Positions 1 through 7,759 of a stretch of DNA of 64,000 bases are shown piece after piece; positions within the stretch are counted from its first letter, which is position 1; every line of letters begins with the position of its first letter. The translations under genes and the position numbers were made by a program. The notes beneath the pieces were generated by a model that was given only the letters and a program-made list of their open reading frames with translations, searched no databases and was not told where the DNA came from. The stretch lies in the NCBI RefSeq assembly GCF_001311825.1, contig NZ_BBCB01000008.1, positions 1 through 64,000 on the forward strand, written 5' to 3'. The stretch is from Salidesulfovibrio brasiliensis JCM 12178 (GTDB lineage Bacteria > Desulfobacterota > Desulfovibrionia > Desulfovibrionales > Desulfovibrionaceae).

Positions 1-2
1 CC

Positions 3-173
3 AAACGTTACCAGACGCTGCAATACCTCGCCGCAGCCGACTACTTCACGCCCGAGGCGCATGAGCCGAAAGCCGGAGAAGTTGCTGAAGAGGCTTGCAC
101 CACGGTCGATACGCCCGAGCACGCCCGCCCGGACGGAGGCGAACCCTGCGACGACGGACGCGCCGGGAAATAG
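3..173 (+). CDS. 3' end of an unidentified protein (partial)
   Basis: An open frame enters from the left edge and ends with TAG at 171-173, giving 56 residues that begin KRYQTLQYLAAADYFTP and become rich in Glu, Pro, Asp and Gly. There is no in-frame start in the window. I do not recognise the family; a C-terminal tail after a folded domain, such as a transposase or replication-type protein, is possible but unsupported. Codon use is GC-rich like the surroundings. It is followed by about 190 bases without a gene, containing a terminator-like hairpin that belongs to the next, opposite gene. Low confidence because only the tail is visible. Confidence 0.35.
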   Translation, partial: KRYQTLQYLAAADYFTPEAHEPKAGEVAEEACTTVDTPEHARPDGGEPCDDGRAGK

Positions 174-316
174 CATGAAGAAAGCAAGAGGTCCGGCTGT
201 TTAGAACCGCAACAATGTTGATCCCAGCCACAAAGGATACCGGACCTCATGCAGGGCTTCCCGCTTCGGCGGGAAGCCCGTCATCCCGGAGTCGGATTCC
301 GGGATGCCATAAAAAA

Positions 317-339
317 GGGGAGCCTCGACGAGGCTCCCC
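317..339. terminator. Terminator hairpin
   Basis: A 10-base perfect stem (GGGGAGCCTC with its complement) with a three-base loop is flanked by an A-run on the left and a T-run on the right, so it can stop transcription in both directions. It most likely serves the leftward small exported protein ending at 365. The rest of 174-364 shows nothing further. Confidence 0.8.
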
Positions 340-364
340 TTTTTACGTGCGCTATACGAATCGG

Positions 365-718
365 TTAGCGAAGAACCACGGCCTTGGCCTTCACTTCGGT
401 AACCATGAAGGTCTCGGCGATGGTGCCGATAACCTGCACCTGGGCGTCCTTCATTTCGCCGTTCATCAGCGGCTTGGTGTCGGTCAGGACAACCAGTTCG
501 CCGGTGCCGTCGGTGAAGAGGAACTTGCTGTCGCTCATGACGCGCACCACGCGGCCGCTCAGGGCCACATTGGTGTCAACGCCGGAGGCGTCAGCATCGG
601 CGACGGTGGTTGCTGTGTACGGCGTGGCGGCTGCCACCTGATAGTCGGCCTTTTCGGCGGAGACCGCAGCCGTGGCAACAGTCAGCATGAGAACCAGAAC
701 GAGTGCAATCTGTTTCAT
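365..718 (-). CDS. Small exported OB-fold-like protein (BOF/YgiW-type)
   Basis: The 117-residue product starts with a clear signal peptide (MKQIALVLVLMLTVATAAVSA), so it is probably periplasmic. The rest has alternating short hydrophobic strands: 'ALSGRVVRVMSDSKFLFTDGTGELVV' followed by 'DAQVQVIGTIAETFMVTEVKAKAV'. This resembles the bacterial OB-fold (BOF) family of YgiW/YdeI stress proteins, in which a 'V.G.I....D..yLF.D.TG.i.v' pattern is usual. No catalytic residue is evident; members bind small cationic ligands or have unclear roles. It is a single gene with its own terminator at 317-339. The family assignment rests on pattern only, and the gene itself is convincing. Confidence 0.65.
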   Translation of the reverse strand: MKQIALVLVLMLTVATAAVSAEKADYQVAAATPYTATTVADADASGVDTNVALSGRVVRVMSDSKFLFTDGTGELVVLTDTKPLMNGEMKDAQVQVIGTIAETFMVTEVKAKAVVLR

Positions 719-1037
719 GACAAATATCCTTATTGGGGTGTTTTCTAATTATTGAACCGAACCCCTCTGCTCGGCTCACGGCGGCTTGATAGCACACTCT
801 CCAGAAATGTCCAGAATTTCACAATCTCGCATATGCTTATAATAATTTATTTTTTAAAAAAAGTTGAAATTTATTTTGATTGGTCAATCAATCAAGAACC
901 GTTGTCATTCCTGCATCTCCGGCTGTTACAAAAGAGAAAGCGGACCATCTTCGAAGATCCGCTTTTCGTGTGGAAATTCCACTTGTGTATGACGTAAGAA
1001 CTCTCTGGCCTGCGCCCAGCCTCCGGAAAGGCACAAA
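719..1037. other. Intergenic region, AT-rich
   Basis: About 320 bases without a supported gene. The part near 810-890 is AT-rich and probably holds the promoter for the small exported gene reading left. The right part holds the terminator hairpin at 937-965. I see no RNA gene or repeat here. Confidence 0.5.
937..965 (-). terminator. Terminator of the kinase-BLUF operon
   Basis: The stem AAAGCGGA/TCCGCTTT continues inward through ATCTTCG/CGAAGAT with a two-base bulge. It lies 70 bases beyond the BLUF stop codon in the direction of transcription. Confidence 0.6.
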
Positions 1038-1475
1038 TCAATCAATCGTTCGCCGCCACTTGCCTTGCTTGAAGCCGGAAAGAAGCTGCTTCACCCGTTC
1101 GTTGTCGCCCTCCAGATCGGAGAATCGGCTGCCTGACTGCACAAGATCAAAAAAGCCTTCGAGCTCGCGCCGCTTTCTTCCGGCATTGACATACCCCATG
1201 GCCCAGTCCCCGAAGGCTCGTTCATCCACGAAGCGCCTCAGTAAAAGCACCACCTTGCCGTGCCGTTGGTCGAGGGAGATGCGTTCGTACAACTCCTCTA
1301 CGGCGCTCCTCGCTCCTTCAAGCACCTGAAGGAAGGAGCCTTCCATAAAGAGGAGCACACCCGTAACCCCTTCTTTGGCATTGTTTTCCCGGCTTATTGC
1401 GAGGAGATCACGAAGCTCCTCGTCGCTGAAATTCACACTCGCCGCGCTTGCGTAGACGAGTTGCAGGTAGGCCAT
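1038..1475 (-). CDS. BLUF-domain blue-light photoreceptor
   Basis: The 145-residue protein is a stand-alone BLUF domain (blue-light sensing using FAD) with a short C-terminal tail of about 45 residues and no fused output domain. All photocycle residues are present with the spacing of AppA: Tyr8, Asn32, Gln50 (in FLQVLEG), Trp91 and Met93 (in DWAMGY). The flavin-binding segment GVTGVLLFMEGSFLQVLEG is intact. A good ribosome site (GGGGAG) precedes the ATG. It lies 28 bases downstream of the large hybrid kinase and reads the same way, so the two are probably co-transcribed. This suggests that light modulates the kinase or a shared partner; that link is inference. Stand-alone BLUF proteins usually act by protein-protein contact. 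Confidence 0.9.
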   Translation of the reverse strand: MAYLQLVYASAASVNFSDEELRDLLAISRENNAKEGVTGVLLFMEGSFLQVLEGARSAVEELYERISLDQRHGKVVLLLRRFVDERAFGDWAMGYVNAGRKRRELEGFFDLVQSGSRFSDLEGDNERVKQLLSGFKQGKWRRTID

Positions 1476-1503
1476 GCCGACACGCTCCCCTGTTTTCGCT
1501 TAG

Positions 1504-4500
1504 CTATTGTAAGGCTTGTTCCTCACCAAAGACTTCGGCCACGGCGTTCAGCAGCCTGATGCGCTCCACGGGCTTGGACAGATAGGCGTCCATACCCGAT
1601 TCAAGCATCATGGCTTCGTCTTCAGGCAAGGCATAGGCGGTCAGGGCGATGATTGGGGTCGCCTTTCGGTCCTCGCCAGCCTTGCCCTCCCGTATGGCGA
1701 TGGTGGCGGCAAGACCATCCATCACCGGCATCTGGATATCCATGAGAATCAAATCCACCGGGGCATTCTTGAGGGCTCCCAAAACCTCGCGCCCGTTTTC
1801 AGCCGTGAGGACTTCGTAACCAACATGGGTCAGAATCCTGCGGATGGCGAACAGGTTCACTTCATCGTCCTCGGCAACAAGCACCCGCTTGCCGTCCGGA
1901 TTGACCTCAACCAGAGGGCAGACGCTCTCTACCGGCTCCTGTTCTTCAGCAGCAACCTTGAGCGGCAGATGGAAGTCGAAACTGGTGCCCTTGCCGGGCT
2001 CGCTTTCGACCTCGATGTTACCGCCCATCATCTCCGCAAGTTCCTTGCAAATGGTCAGGCCGAGTCCGGCACCTTCGAACTGGCGCGTATACCCGCCGCT
2101 GACCTGCGAAAACGGAGCAAAAATATGCTCGATATCTTCTCCGGGAATACCAATACCGGTGTCGCTGACCCTTATGTGTAGCCGCTTTTCGCCGGTTTCC
2201 TCCGACTTCACTGAAGCAGACACGTCCACCCGGCCCTCGAACGTATACTTGACCGCATTGCCCACAAGATTGCCGACAAGCTGGCGGACCCGGTTCGGAT
2301 CGAACACCACTCGTCCGGGCACGTCTTCGGCAATGGCGAACCCGAGCGATATGTCCTTCTGCTTGGCCGCTCCCCGGTAAAGCCCTTGCAGGTGACTGAA
2401 AATATCATGCAGACTGGAGGGCTTCTCATCCAGACAGAGGCTTCCCGCCTCAATGCGGGAGTGGTCCAGAATGTCACACAGCAGGGTAGTGAGACGACGC
2501 GAGGACTGGATGGCCGCATCCACGAGTTCCCGCTGGTCGCTGTCCAACCCGGTTGCCTCCATGAGCTGCAGCATTCCGAGAATGCCGTTGAGCGGGGTGC
2601 GAATCTCATGACTCATGTTCGCAAGGAAATCCGACTTCACCCGACTGGCCGTTTCCGCCTCGCGCCGGGCCTCCACCAAGGCCGTCTCGTAGCGTTTCTG
2701 CTCGGTGACGTCGGTGACGATGGTGGCGAACTGTCCCGGCGCGTTACGGAACGCGGTGACGAGGAAATGGCTGTCCAGCTCTCTGGAGTAGCTGTCAAAG
2801 GAATCCGGCTCACCGGTCTTCACGACCCGCCCGTAGCGTTCGATCCAATTCTGCTCGGTACCGGGCAGGAGCTCCAGCACGGTTTTGCCGATGATGTCCT
2901 CGGCCGACATGTGAAGAAAATCCTCGAAAGACGGATTCACCGCAATGAACCTGTAATCCACAGGTCGTCCCTGATCATCGGTGATGAGCTCATGGATGGC
3001 GACGCCTTCAAGCATCTGCCGGAAGAGTTCCCTGTAATCCTGCGAGAGTCGCTGACGCTCGGCCTCGGCCGCCTTGCGCTGGGAGATATCACGGGCCACG
3101 CTCAGAACAAACGTTCGGCCCCGGTTCTCAAAGGTCCGGCTGGAAACTTCCACGGGAATAACCTTGCCATCCTTTGTCACATGCTCCACCTCGACAAGGC
3201 TGGAGCCCTTGCTCAACAGGTCGCGAAGGGCAATGCGCGCGTTTTCCCTTCCACCTTCGGTATTGATGTCCATGGGCCCCATGCTCAACAGTTCGTCGCA
3301 GGTATAGCCCAGCCGTTTACACGCCACGTCGTTGACGTCACTGAACTTCTGGAACCCCTCGCTACTGAGCGGGTGCACAAAAATCGCGTCTGTGCCGCTG
3401 TTGAAGAGCAGTCTGTACCGGTCCTTGCTCTCCTTGAGTTCCGCCTCGGCTCTGGCGTATTCGGAAATATCCTCGAGAATGGATACGAGGAAGCTGTTCT
3501 CGCCAATATGAACCAGTTCCCCGCTGTAGATCATATCGACGCTTGCGCCGCTTGCGTTCTCAATCGGCAGACGGAACGGCCCACTCTTCCCGCCGTGCTC
3601 GATTTCATCAAGAATTCTTGCACGCTGGGCCTCGGTCATCCATCCAATGTCTTCAGGAGTCTTGCCTATGAGTTCACTTTTTGCCTGCCCCGTGAGCAGC
3701 TCGAACCTGTCGTTCACATCCACGATCCGCCCGCTTTCATATTCCGAAAGCGTCATGACGGCCGGAGCGAGGCGGAAAACGGTCTCGAACTTGCCCTCGC
3801 TCTCGCGCATGGCCTGATGTGCCCGCTGCGTATCGGCAATGAAGCGCGCCTGCTGGACGTTCTGATAGGCCATGGCTGAAATCTGCGCGGCAAACGTCTT
3901 TACGGCCTCGGCCACGGCATCGAACTGCCGGCGGGACATCAAAGGCAACTCGTGAAAGGCTCTGCGGGCAGCAGCGACATCGCACCCGATCGATTCGGCA
4001 TAGGCCATTGCCGCATCTTCATCCACATTCTCGTCCCGCACCTGCCCGACCATCCATGTGGCGATATGCCGCCCCCCGACCATTATGGGCGACGCAGCGC
4101 CAAAAAGCCCGGCATGACGGCAGGTCCACACTTTCTTTTCCGACTCCAAATCTCTGGCCGCCGCGAGCGTTGAGGCATTGCACTTCGCAGCTCCCTCATC
4201 GCAGCCGAACATAATATCACCGCAAAAACTCGACACATTGCTCGGAGTGGTTACGAGCGATCCGTCCGGCTTGATGATGAATGACGTGATTCCCATCGCT
4301 GCGGCGAAGTCATCCTGCAACTGCTGGAGCTCTTCAATGTTGAAAAGCTCTTCAACATCCAGCCGGGCCTCGTCGCTCAAAGGACGCGTCAGGGCAAGCA
4401 CCTTTTTGGAAACGGCTTCCTCGGCACGCTTTCTGGCCGACACGTCCCGCGTCGTCCCGACAATGACCGTTGCACCGTCCTCGTCCATCAGCGACGCGCT

Positions 4501-5577
4501 GCACTCCACCCACAGGATGGAGCCATCCTTTCTCCTTACCTTCATTTCCCTGCTCAACACGCTCTGCTCTTCATGAGCAAATGAACGCAGTGCGGCACGC
4601 ACCATCTCGTGATGTTCGGGTACGACAAGCTCCCTCCATCCCTTTCCGAGCAACTCTGCGGGCGTGTACCCCAGAACGCGCTCCACGGACGGGGAGAAGA
4701 AGGTGAAGTTCATCTGCGAGTCCATGGTCCAGATGAAGTCGGACATGCTGTCCGCAATGAGGCGATACCGTCTCTCGCTCTCCTTAAGGAGTTCGGCCGC
4801 CCGCCTCTGCTCGGTAACGTCTTCCACGAAACCGCAGAGATAGCAGTCGTCACAATCCTTCTGTTCAAAAATCGAAAACGTCAGCAGGGCATCGATCTCG
4901 CTTCCGTCCTGACAGCGATATCGATTCTCGAAGACCTTCCAGCGCAGACCGTCCGGTTCCACCTGCTCAAGAATCTCTGTCCGCTGGGACGGATCAAGAT
5001 ACAAGACCTCCTGAATCGAGGACTTGTTCACCTCGGCGATCATGCTTTCCGGGGAGTCGTACTTGAGCATCCGGGCCAGAGCCACGTTGACGTATAGCAG
5101 CTTGCCTTCGGGCGTGGACTCGAACATGCCGATGGGGACGTTGTCGAACATGCCCCGGATTCTGAGCGTACTCTGCTCAAGGGCTTGCTCGGCACCTCGC
5201 CTGTCGGTCACATCGGTAAGGAAATTCAGGGTTGCAGGCTGCCCTTCCCATTCAACCAGCACGCAGGACATCTCGACAATCAACGTTTCCCCTGCGGCGT
5301 TTCTTACCCGAAACTCGACACGTTCCGGGGCCGCTTCGCCAGCAAGGCGAGCTGTATGTATCTTTTGTATTTTATCGAGATCTTCAGGGTGGATGAAGCG
5401 AGCAATATCCAGAGAACGCATCTCGCCGTCCTCGTAGCCGAGCAGACCGGACAGGGCGGGGTTGAAGAAGCGCACGCGACCATTTTGAAGGATCGCGATG
5501 CCCTCGCGGGCGCTCTCGACGATCAATCTGTAGGTTTCCCATTGCGCAGCATGCGCTTCAGGCTTCATTGCGTTCAT
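1504..5577 (-). CDS. Hybrid histidine kinase: six PAS, PocR, HisKA, HATPase, receiver
   Basis: The 1,357-residue cytoplasmic sensor has no evident membrane segment. In order: PAS domains at roughly 15-128, 136-262 and 270-395; a PocR ligand-binding domain (about 405-580) with Cys-containing motifs (FCGDIMFGC, CNAST, WTCRHAG); three more PAS domains (about 600-980); HisKA with the phospho-His motif MSHEIRTPLNG; an ATPase with NLVGNAVKYT, DTGIGI and GAGLGLTI; and a receiver with its phospho-acceptor Asp in LILMDIQMPVMDG. The frame is open further upstream, but the upstream part runs through the preceding terminator. The ATG at 5577 has a GGAGGGG ribosome site just before it, so I start there. 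The gene is followed closely by the BLUF photoreceptor. Its signal and its downstream regulator are unknown. Confidence 0.93.
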   Translation of the reverse strand: MNAMKPEAHAAQWETYRLIVESAREGIAILQNGRVRFFNPALSGLLGYEDGEMRSLDIARFIHPEDLDKIQKIHTARLAGEAAPERVEFRVRNAAGETLIVEMSCVLVEWEGQPATLNFLTDVTDRRGAEQALEQSTLRIRGMFDNVPIGMFESTPEGKLLYVNVALARMLKYDSPESMIAEVNKSSIQEVLYLDPSQRTEILEQVEPDGLRWKVFENRYRCQDGSEIDALLTFSIFEQKDCDDCYLCGFVEDVTEQRRAAELLKESERRYRLIADSMSDFIWTMDSQMNFTFFSPSVERVLGYTPAELLGKGWRELVVPEHHEMVRAALRSFAHEEQSVLSREMKVRRKDGSILWVECSASLMDEDGATVIVGTTRDVSARKRAEEAVSKKVLALTRPLSDEARLDVEELFNIEELQQLQDDFAAAMGITSFIIKPDGSLVTTPSNVSSFCGDIMFGCDEGAAKCNASTLAAARDLESEKKVWTCRHAGLFGAASPIMVGGRHIATWMVGQVRDENVDEDAAMAYAESIGCDVAAARRAFHELPLMSRRQFDAVAEAVKTFAAQISAMAYQNVQQARFIADTQRAHQAMRESEGKFETVFRLAPAVMTLSEYESGRIVDVNDRFELLTGQAKSELIGKTPEDIGWMTEAQRARILDEIEHGGKSGPFRLPIENASGASVDMIYSGELVHIGENSFLVSILEDISEYARAEAELKESKDRYRLLFNSGTDAIFVHPLSSEGFQKFSDVNDVACKRLGYTCDELLSMGPMDINTEGGRENARIALRDLLSKGSSLVEVEHVTKDGKVIPVEVSSRTFENRGRTFVLSVARDISQRKAAEAERQRLSQDYRELFRQMLEGVAIHELITDDQGRPVDYRFIAVNPSFEDFLHMSAEDIIGKTVLELLPGTEQNWIERYGRVVKTGEPDSFDSYSRELDSHFLVTAFRNAPGQFATIVTDVTEQKRYETALVEARREAETASRVKSDFLANMSHEIRTPLNGILGMLQLMEATGLDSDQRELVDAAIQSSRRLTTLLCDILDHSRIEAGSLCLDEKPSSLHDIFSHLQGLYRGAAKQKDISLGFAIAEDVPGRVVFDPNRVRQLVGNLVGNAVKYTFEGRVDVSASVKSEETGEKRLHIRVSDTGIGIPGEDIEHIFAPFSQVSGGYTRQFEGAGLGLTICKELAEMMGGNIEVESEPGKGTSFDFHLPLKVAAEEQEPVESVCPLVEVNPDGKRVLVAEDDEVNLFAIRRILTHVGYEVLTAENGREVLGALKNAPVDLILMDIQMPVMDGLAATIAIREGKAGEDRKATPIIALTAYALPEDEAMMLESGMDAYLSKPVERIRLLNAVAEVFGEEQALQ

Positions 5578-5690
5578 GCCCCCCTCCAGCCGATATCGTA
5601 CACTTAATAGTAATCCATACTCGAATAGAATCCTTATTTCCATTATTTTGGTTGGTACATCCAAAAAAGAACCATTGGGCTCAAAAAAGA

Positions 5691-5722
5691 CAGAGGACTT
5701 CGACAACGGTCGAAGCCCTCTG
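5691..5722 (-). terminator. Terminator of the HD-GYP gene
   Basis: A 14-base stem (one mismatch) with a short loop is followed, in leftward reading, by TCTTTTTTGAG. It lies 50 bases after the HD-GYP stop and before the kinase start, which also argues against the longer kinase reading frame. Confidence 0.8.
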
Positions 5723-5772
5723 TTCCATGGGCGGATGAGCCCCGTAGGGACAAGTCGAAGTTGAATGTGTCG

Positions 5773-6447
5773 TTAGGCCGCGCCGACTTCCCGCATGGAT
5801 TGGAGGTAGCCCCTGATGGAATCGCGTGCCTCAAGGAAGGCTGCGACAACCAGAGGATCAAACTGTGTTCCTGCGTTCCTCTCCAGTTCCCGCGCGGCTT
5901 CGTCAAAGGTCATGGCCTTGCGGTAGGGCCTGTTCTGAAGCATGGCGGAGAGGCTGTCGGCCACGCAGATGATGCGCGCGCCAAGGGGGATGTCGTGGCC
6001 GGAGAGGCCGTGCGGATACCCGCCGCCGTCAAATCGCTCATGATGATGCAGGATCATCTTCACGATGCCGTTGTTTCCGGCAAAGCTCGTCACCGGAGCG
6101 ATGATCTCGGCCCCGATGACCGGATGACGCTGTATTATCTTGAACTCCGAGCGCGTGAGCGGTCCGCGCTTCTTGAGGATGGCGTCAGGAACGCCGATTT
6201 TTCCGATGTCGTGCAGATGCCCCGCAACATGTAGAATATCAGCCTGTCTGGAAGAGAGCCCCAGCTTGATGCCGAGGCACTGGGACACCACGGCCACCTC
6301 CTCGGAATGGGACCGCGTGCAGTGGTCCTTGGCATCAATGACGTTGCTGAGTGACTCGGCAAACTGGTGAACCGTCATCTGGACGGCGTCGATGATCTGA
6401 AATTCGCAAATGTCGTCCAAAACCAACCGCCCGTCGTTAGTAGCCAT
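5773..6447 (-). CDS. HD-GYP domain cyclic-di-GMP phosphodiesterase
   Basis: The 224-residue protein consists of a short N-terminal segment and one HD-GYP domain. Metal and substrate motifs are intact: HTRSHSEEV region, HDIGK (with His and Asp ligands), the later HHERFDGGGYP signature, and a trailing 'ICVADSLSAM' helix. HD-GYP enzymes linearise and degrade cyclic-di-GMP, lowering the signal that promotes attachment. There is no sensory domain, so regulation is probably transcriptional or by partners. An AAGGA ribosome site precedes the ATG. It is a monocistronic gene between two terminators. With the SiaD cyclase and the RTX adhesin in this window it fits a surface-attachment theme, although physical linkage is loose. 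Confidence 0.9.
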   Translation of the reverse strand: MATNDGRLVLDDICEFQIIDAVQMTVHQFAESLSNVIDAKDHCTRSHSEEVAVVSQCLGIKLGLSSRQADILHVAGHLHDIGKIGVPDAILKKRGPLTRSEFKIIQRHPVIGAEIIAPVTSFAGNNGIVKMILHHHERFDGGGYPHGLSGHDIPLGARIICVADSLSAMLQNRPYRKAMTFDEAARELERNAGTQFDPLVVAAFLEARDSIRGYLQSMREVGAA

Positions 6448-6470
6448 GCCTGAGTATCCTTTTCCGAAAC

Positions 6471-6504
6471 GGCGCGGCGGGCACCGAATAAGGCCCGCCG
6501 CGCC
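6471..6504 (-). terminator. Hairpin after the iron-uptake operon
   Basis: A perfect 12-base stem of G and C with a 10-base loop lies just beyond the stop of the DUF4198 gene at 6523, in leftward reading. The following T-run is weak. It probably ends the feo operon transcript. Confidence 0.6.
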
Positions 6505-6522
6505 TGATTACGGAACCCTTTG

Positions 6523-7350
6523 CTATTTCATGTCAACGGCTTTGACCCACAGAACGGCGTCCTGAGAGAGCTCCTTGCCCTTGTATTCCGTGTCCGGTCC
6601 CACACCGAGAGCGGCAAAGCCCCACCAACCGGCCTTGGGAATGCCGAAGGTGATGTAGCCCTGCGCGTCGGAGAAGATGGTCTGGGTCACGAAGGCGTCA
6701 TGCGGGTACTCGACGGAGGACTTCTCATGCATGGCGTTGGCCTTCATGTCCGGCATGTGGCTGAGGAATTCCACTTCCACTTCTGCGTTTGCCACGGGCT
6801 TGCCCTTCGAGAGCACGCGACCCTTGAACACGTTGCCGGTCCACAGGCCGTAAGGCTTGATAAGCGGAACGATTTCGCAAGGCAGGCCTGCGGGTTCGGC
6901 CCAGTTTCCGGGGATGCCGCCCACGTTGGCAACGAGCTTGGTGATCTGCTGCATATAGATGCCCTCTTCCTTTTCAAAGTAGTAGCCGGGCTTGAACACG
7001 AAGGTGTAGTCGCCCATGGAGCGGACGTCTTTCTTGGGGATCATGGCTTCATAGCCCTTGCCCTTGGAGTGCGGGTTGCTCCAATCGATCTCCTTGAGGT
7101 AGTTTTTCAGGTCGATCTTCTTGGCCTTGTTCTCGCCGCGCTGGTACAGGGCGTAAAACTCCTGCACACCGCCGATGTCCATGGTGTGGCCCGCTTCAGC
7201 CGGGTGGGTGAAGACGATGCGGAAATCCATCTCGCCACCCTTTTCCTTGGCGATCTCGGGGGTGTACAGCATCATGAAATGCGCGGATGCAGGCAGCGCC
7301 ATGGCCATGACGGCCAGAAGGCAAAATGCGGCGATAAGTCCTTTTTTCAT
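6523..7350 (-). CDS. Exported DUF4198 protein (metal-uptake-associated)
   Basis: About 275 residues with a signal peptide (MKKGLIAAFCLLAVMAMALPASA) immediately followed by HFMMLYTP, the usual mature N-terminus of DUF4198 proteins, in which the first His is thought to help bind metal. The C-terminal half contains the 'GKVLSKGKPVANAEVEVEF' type segment and a closing 'GWWGFAALG' strand, both typical of the family. Relatives accompany nickel, cobalt or iron importers and are presumed periplasmic or outer-membrane-facing helpers. It is the last gene of the feoA-feoA-feoB transcript, so an iron role is likely here. I start at the ATG with an AAGGAG site, 12 codons inside the longest frame. A hairpin separates it from the gene before it. 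Confidence 0.8.
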   Translation of the reverse strand: MKKGLIAAFCLLAVMAMALPASAHFMMLYTPEIAKEKGGEMDFRIVFTHPAEAGHTMDIGGVQEFYALYQRGENKAKKIDLKNYLKEIDWSNPHSKGKGYEAMIPKKDVRSMGDYTFVFKPGYYFEKEEGIYMQQITKLVANVGGIPGNWAEPAGLPCEIVPLIKPYGLWTGNVFKGRVLSKGKPVANAEVEVEFLSHMPDMKANAMHEKSSVEYPHDAFVTQTIFSDAQGYITFGIPKAGWWGFAALGVGPDTEYKGKELSQDAVLWVKAVDMK

Positions 7351-7402
7351 CTGATTCTCCTTTTTGAATTTGACAATCGATTTCATCTACATGGTTTTAA
7401 AA

Positions 7403-7433
7403 ACCGCCGCACGGCAACGCGCCGCACGGCGGT
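7403..7433 (-). terminator. Intercistronic hairpin with T-run
   Basis: Stem ACCGCCG/CGGCGGT with an inner CGGC/GCCG extension is followed, in leftward reading, by TTTTTAAAA. It lies between the small exported protein and the DUF4198 gene, so it may reduce expression of the distal gene. Confidence 0.6.
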
Positions 7434-7440
7434 GAATCAC

Positions 7441-7758
7441 TTATTCGACGATGTCGGCGCCCTTGACTTCCACAATGTGGCCTTCACCGGCGTCGAAGTA
7501 GACGTTGTACTCGCCTTCGGGCTTGTCGAAGGTGAACTCGCTGAATTCACTCATCTTGCCGTCCAGCAGCACTTTGCCGCCGCCGTCCTTGACGCTCATC
7601 TTGACACCGGAGGCCGAGGAGCCGTCCGAGAAACCGCCTTCGCAGGTCACGGTACCGTCGCCATTATCAAAGCAGTCGCACAGCGGGGTGTGGGCAAAGG
7701 CCTGTCCGGCGAAGGCAAGCATTGCGGCCAGCGTCATCATCAGCATCAGTCTTTTCAT
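7441..7758 (-). CDS. Small exported protein, Feo-linked
   Basis: The 105-residue product has a signal peptide ending FAGQAFA and a mature start HTPLCDCFDNGDGTVTCEGGF, which has three Cys residues and an Asp-rich loop that could bind metal. The remainder, with 'GGGKVLLDGKMSEFSEFTFDKPEGEYNVYFDAGEGHIVEV', resembles a small carboxypeptidase-regulatory or transthyretin-like beta-sandwich. Similar small proteins accompany DUF4198 proteins in metal-transport operons. The ATG is one base after the feoB stop and its ribosome site lies within the end of feoB, so translation is coupled to FeoB. A periplasmic accessory to ferrous iron uptake is the best guess. No defined function is known to me. Confidence 0.7.
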   Translation of the reverse strand: MKRLMLMMTLAAMLAFAGQAFAHTPLCDCFDNGDGTVTCEGGFSDGSSASGVKMSVKDGGGKVLLDGKMSEFSEFTFDKPEGEYNVYFDAGEGHIVEVKGADIVE

Positions 7759-7759
7759 C

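Noticed and set aside
2386-3879. Long rightward reading frame opposite the hybrid kinase
   Set aside because: It is the complement of a strongly conserved PAS/kinase gene, has no domain pattern and no ribosome site; long antisense frames are common in GC-rich DNA.
5578-5706. Upstream start of the hybrid kinase at 5706
   Set aside because: The extra 43 residues would run through the terminator at 5691-5722 and lack a ribosome site; ATG 5577 has a strong one.
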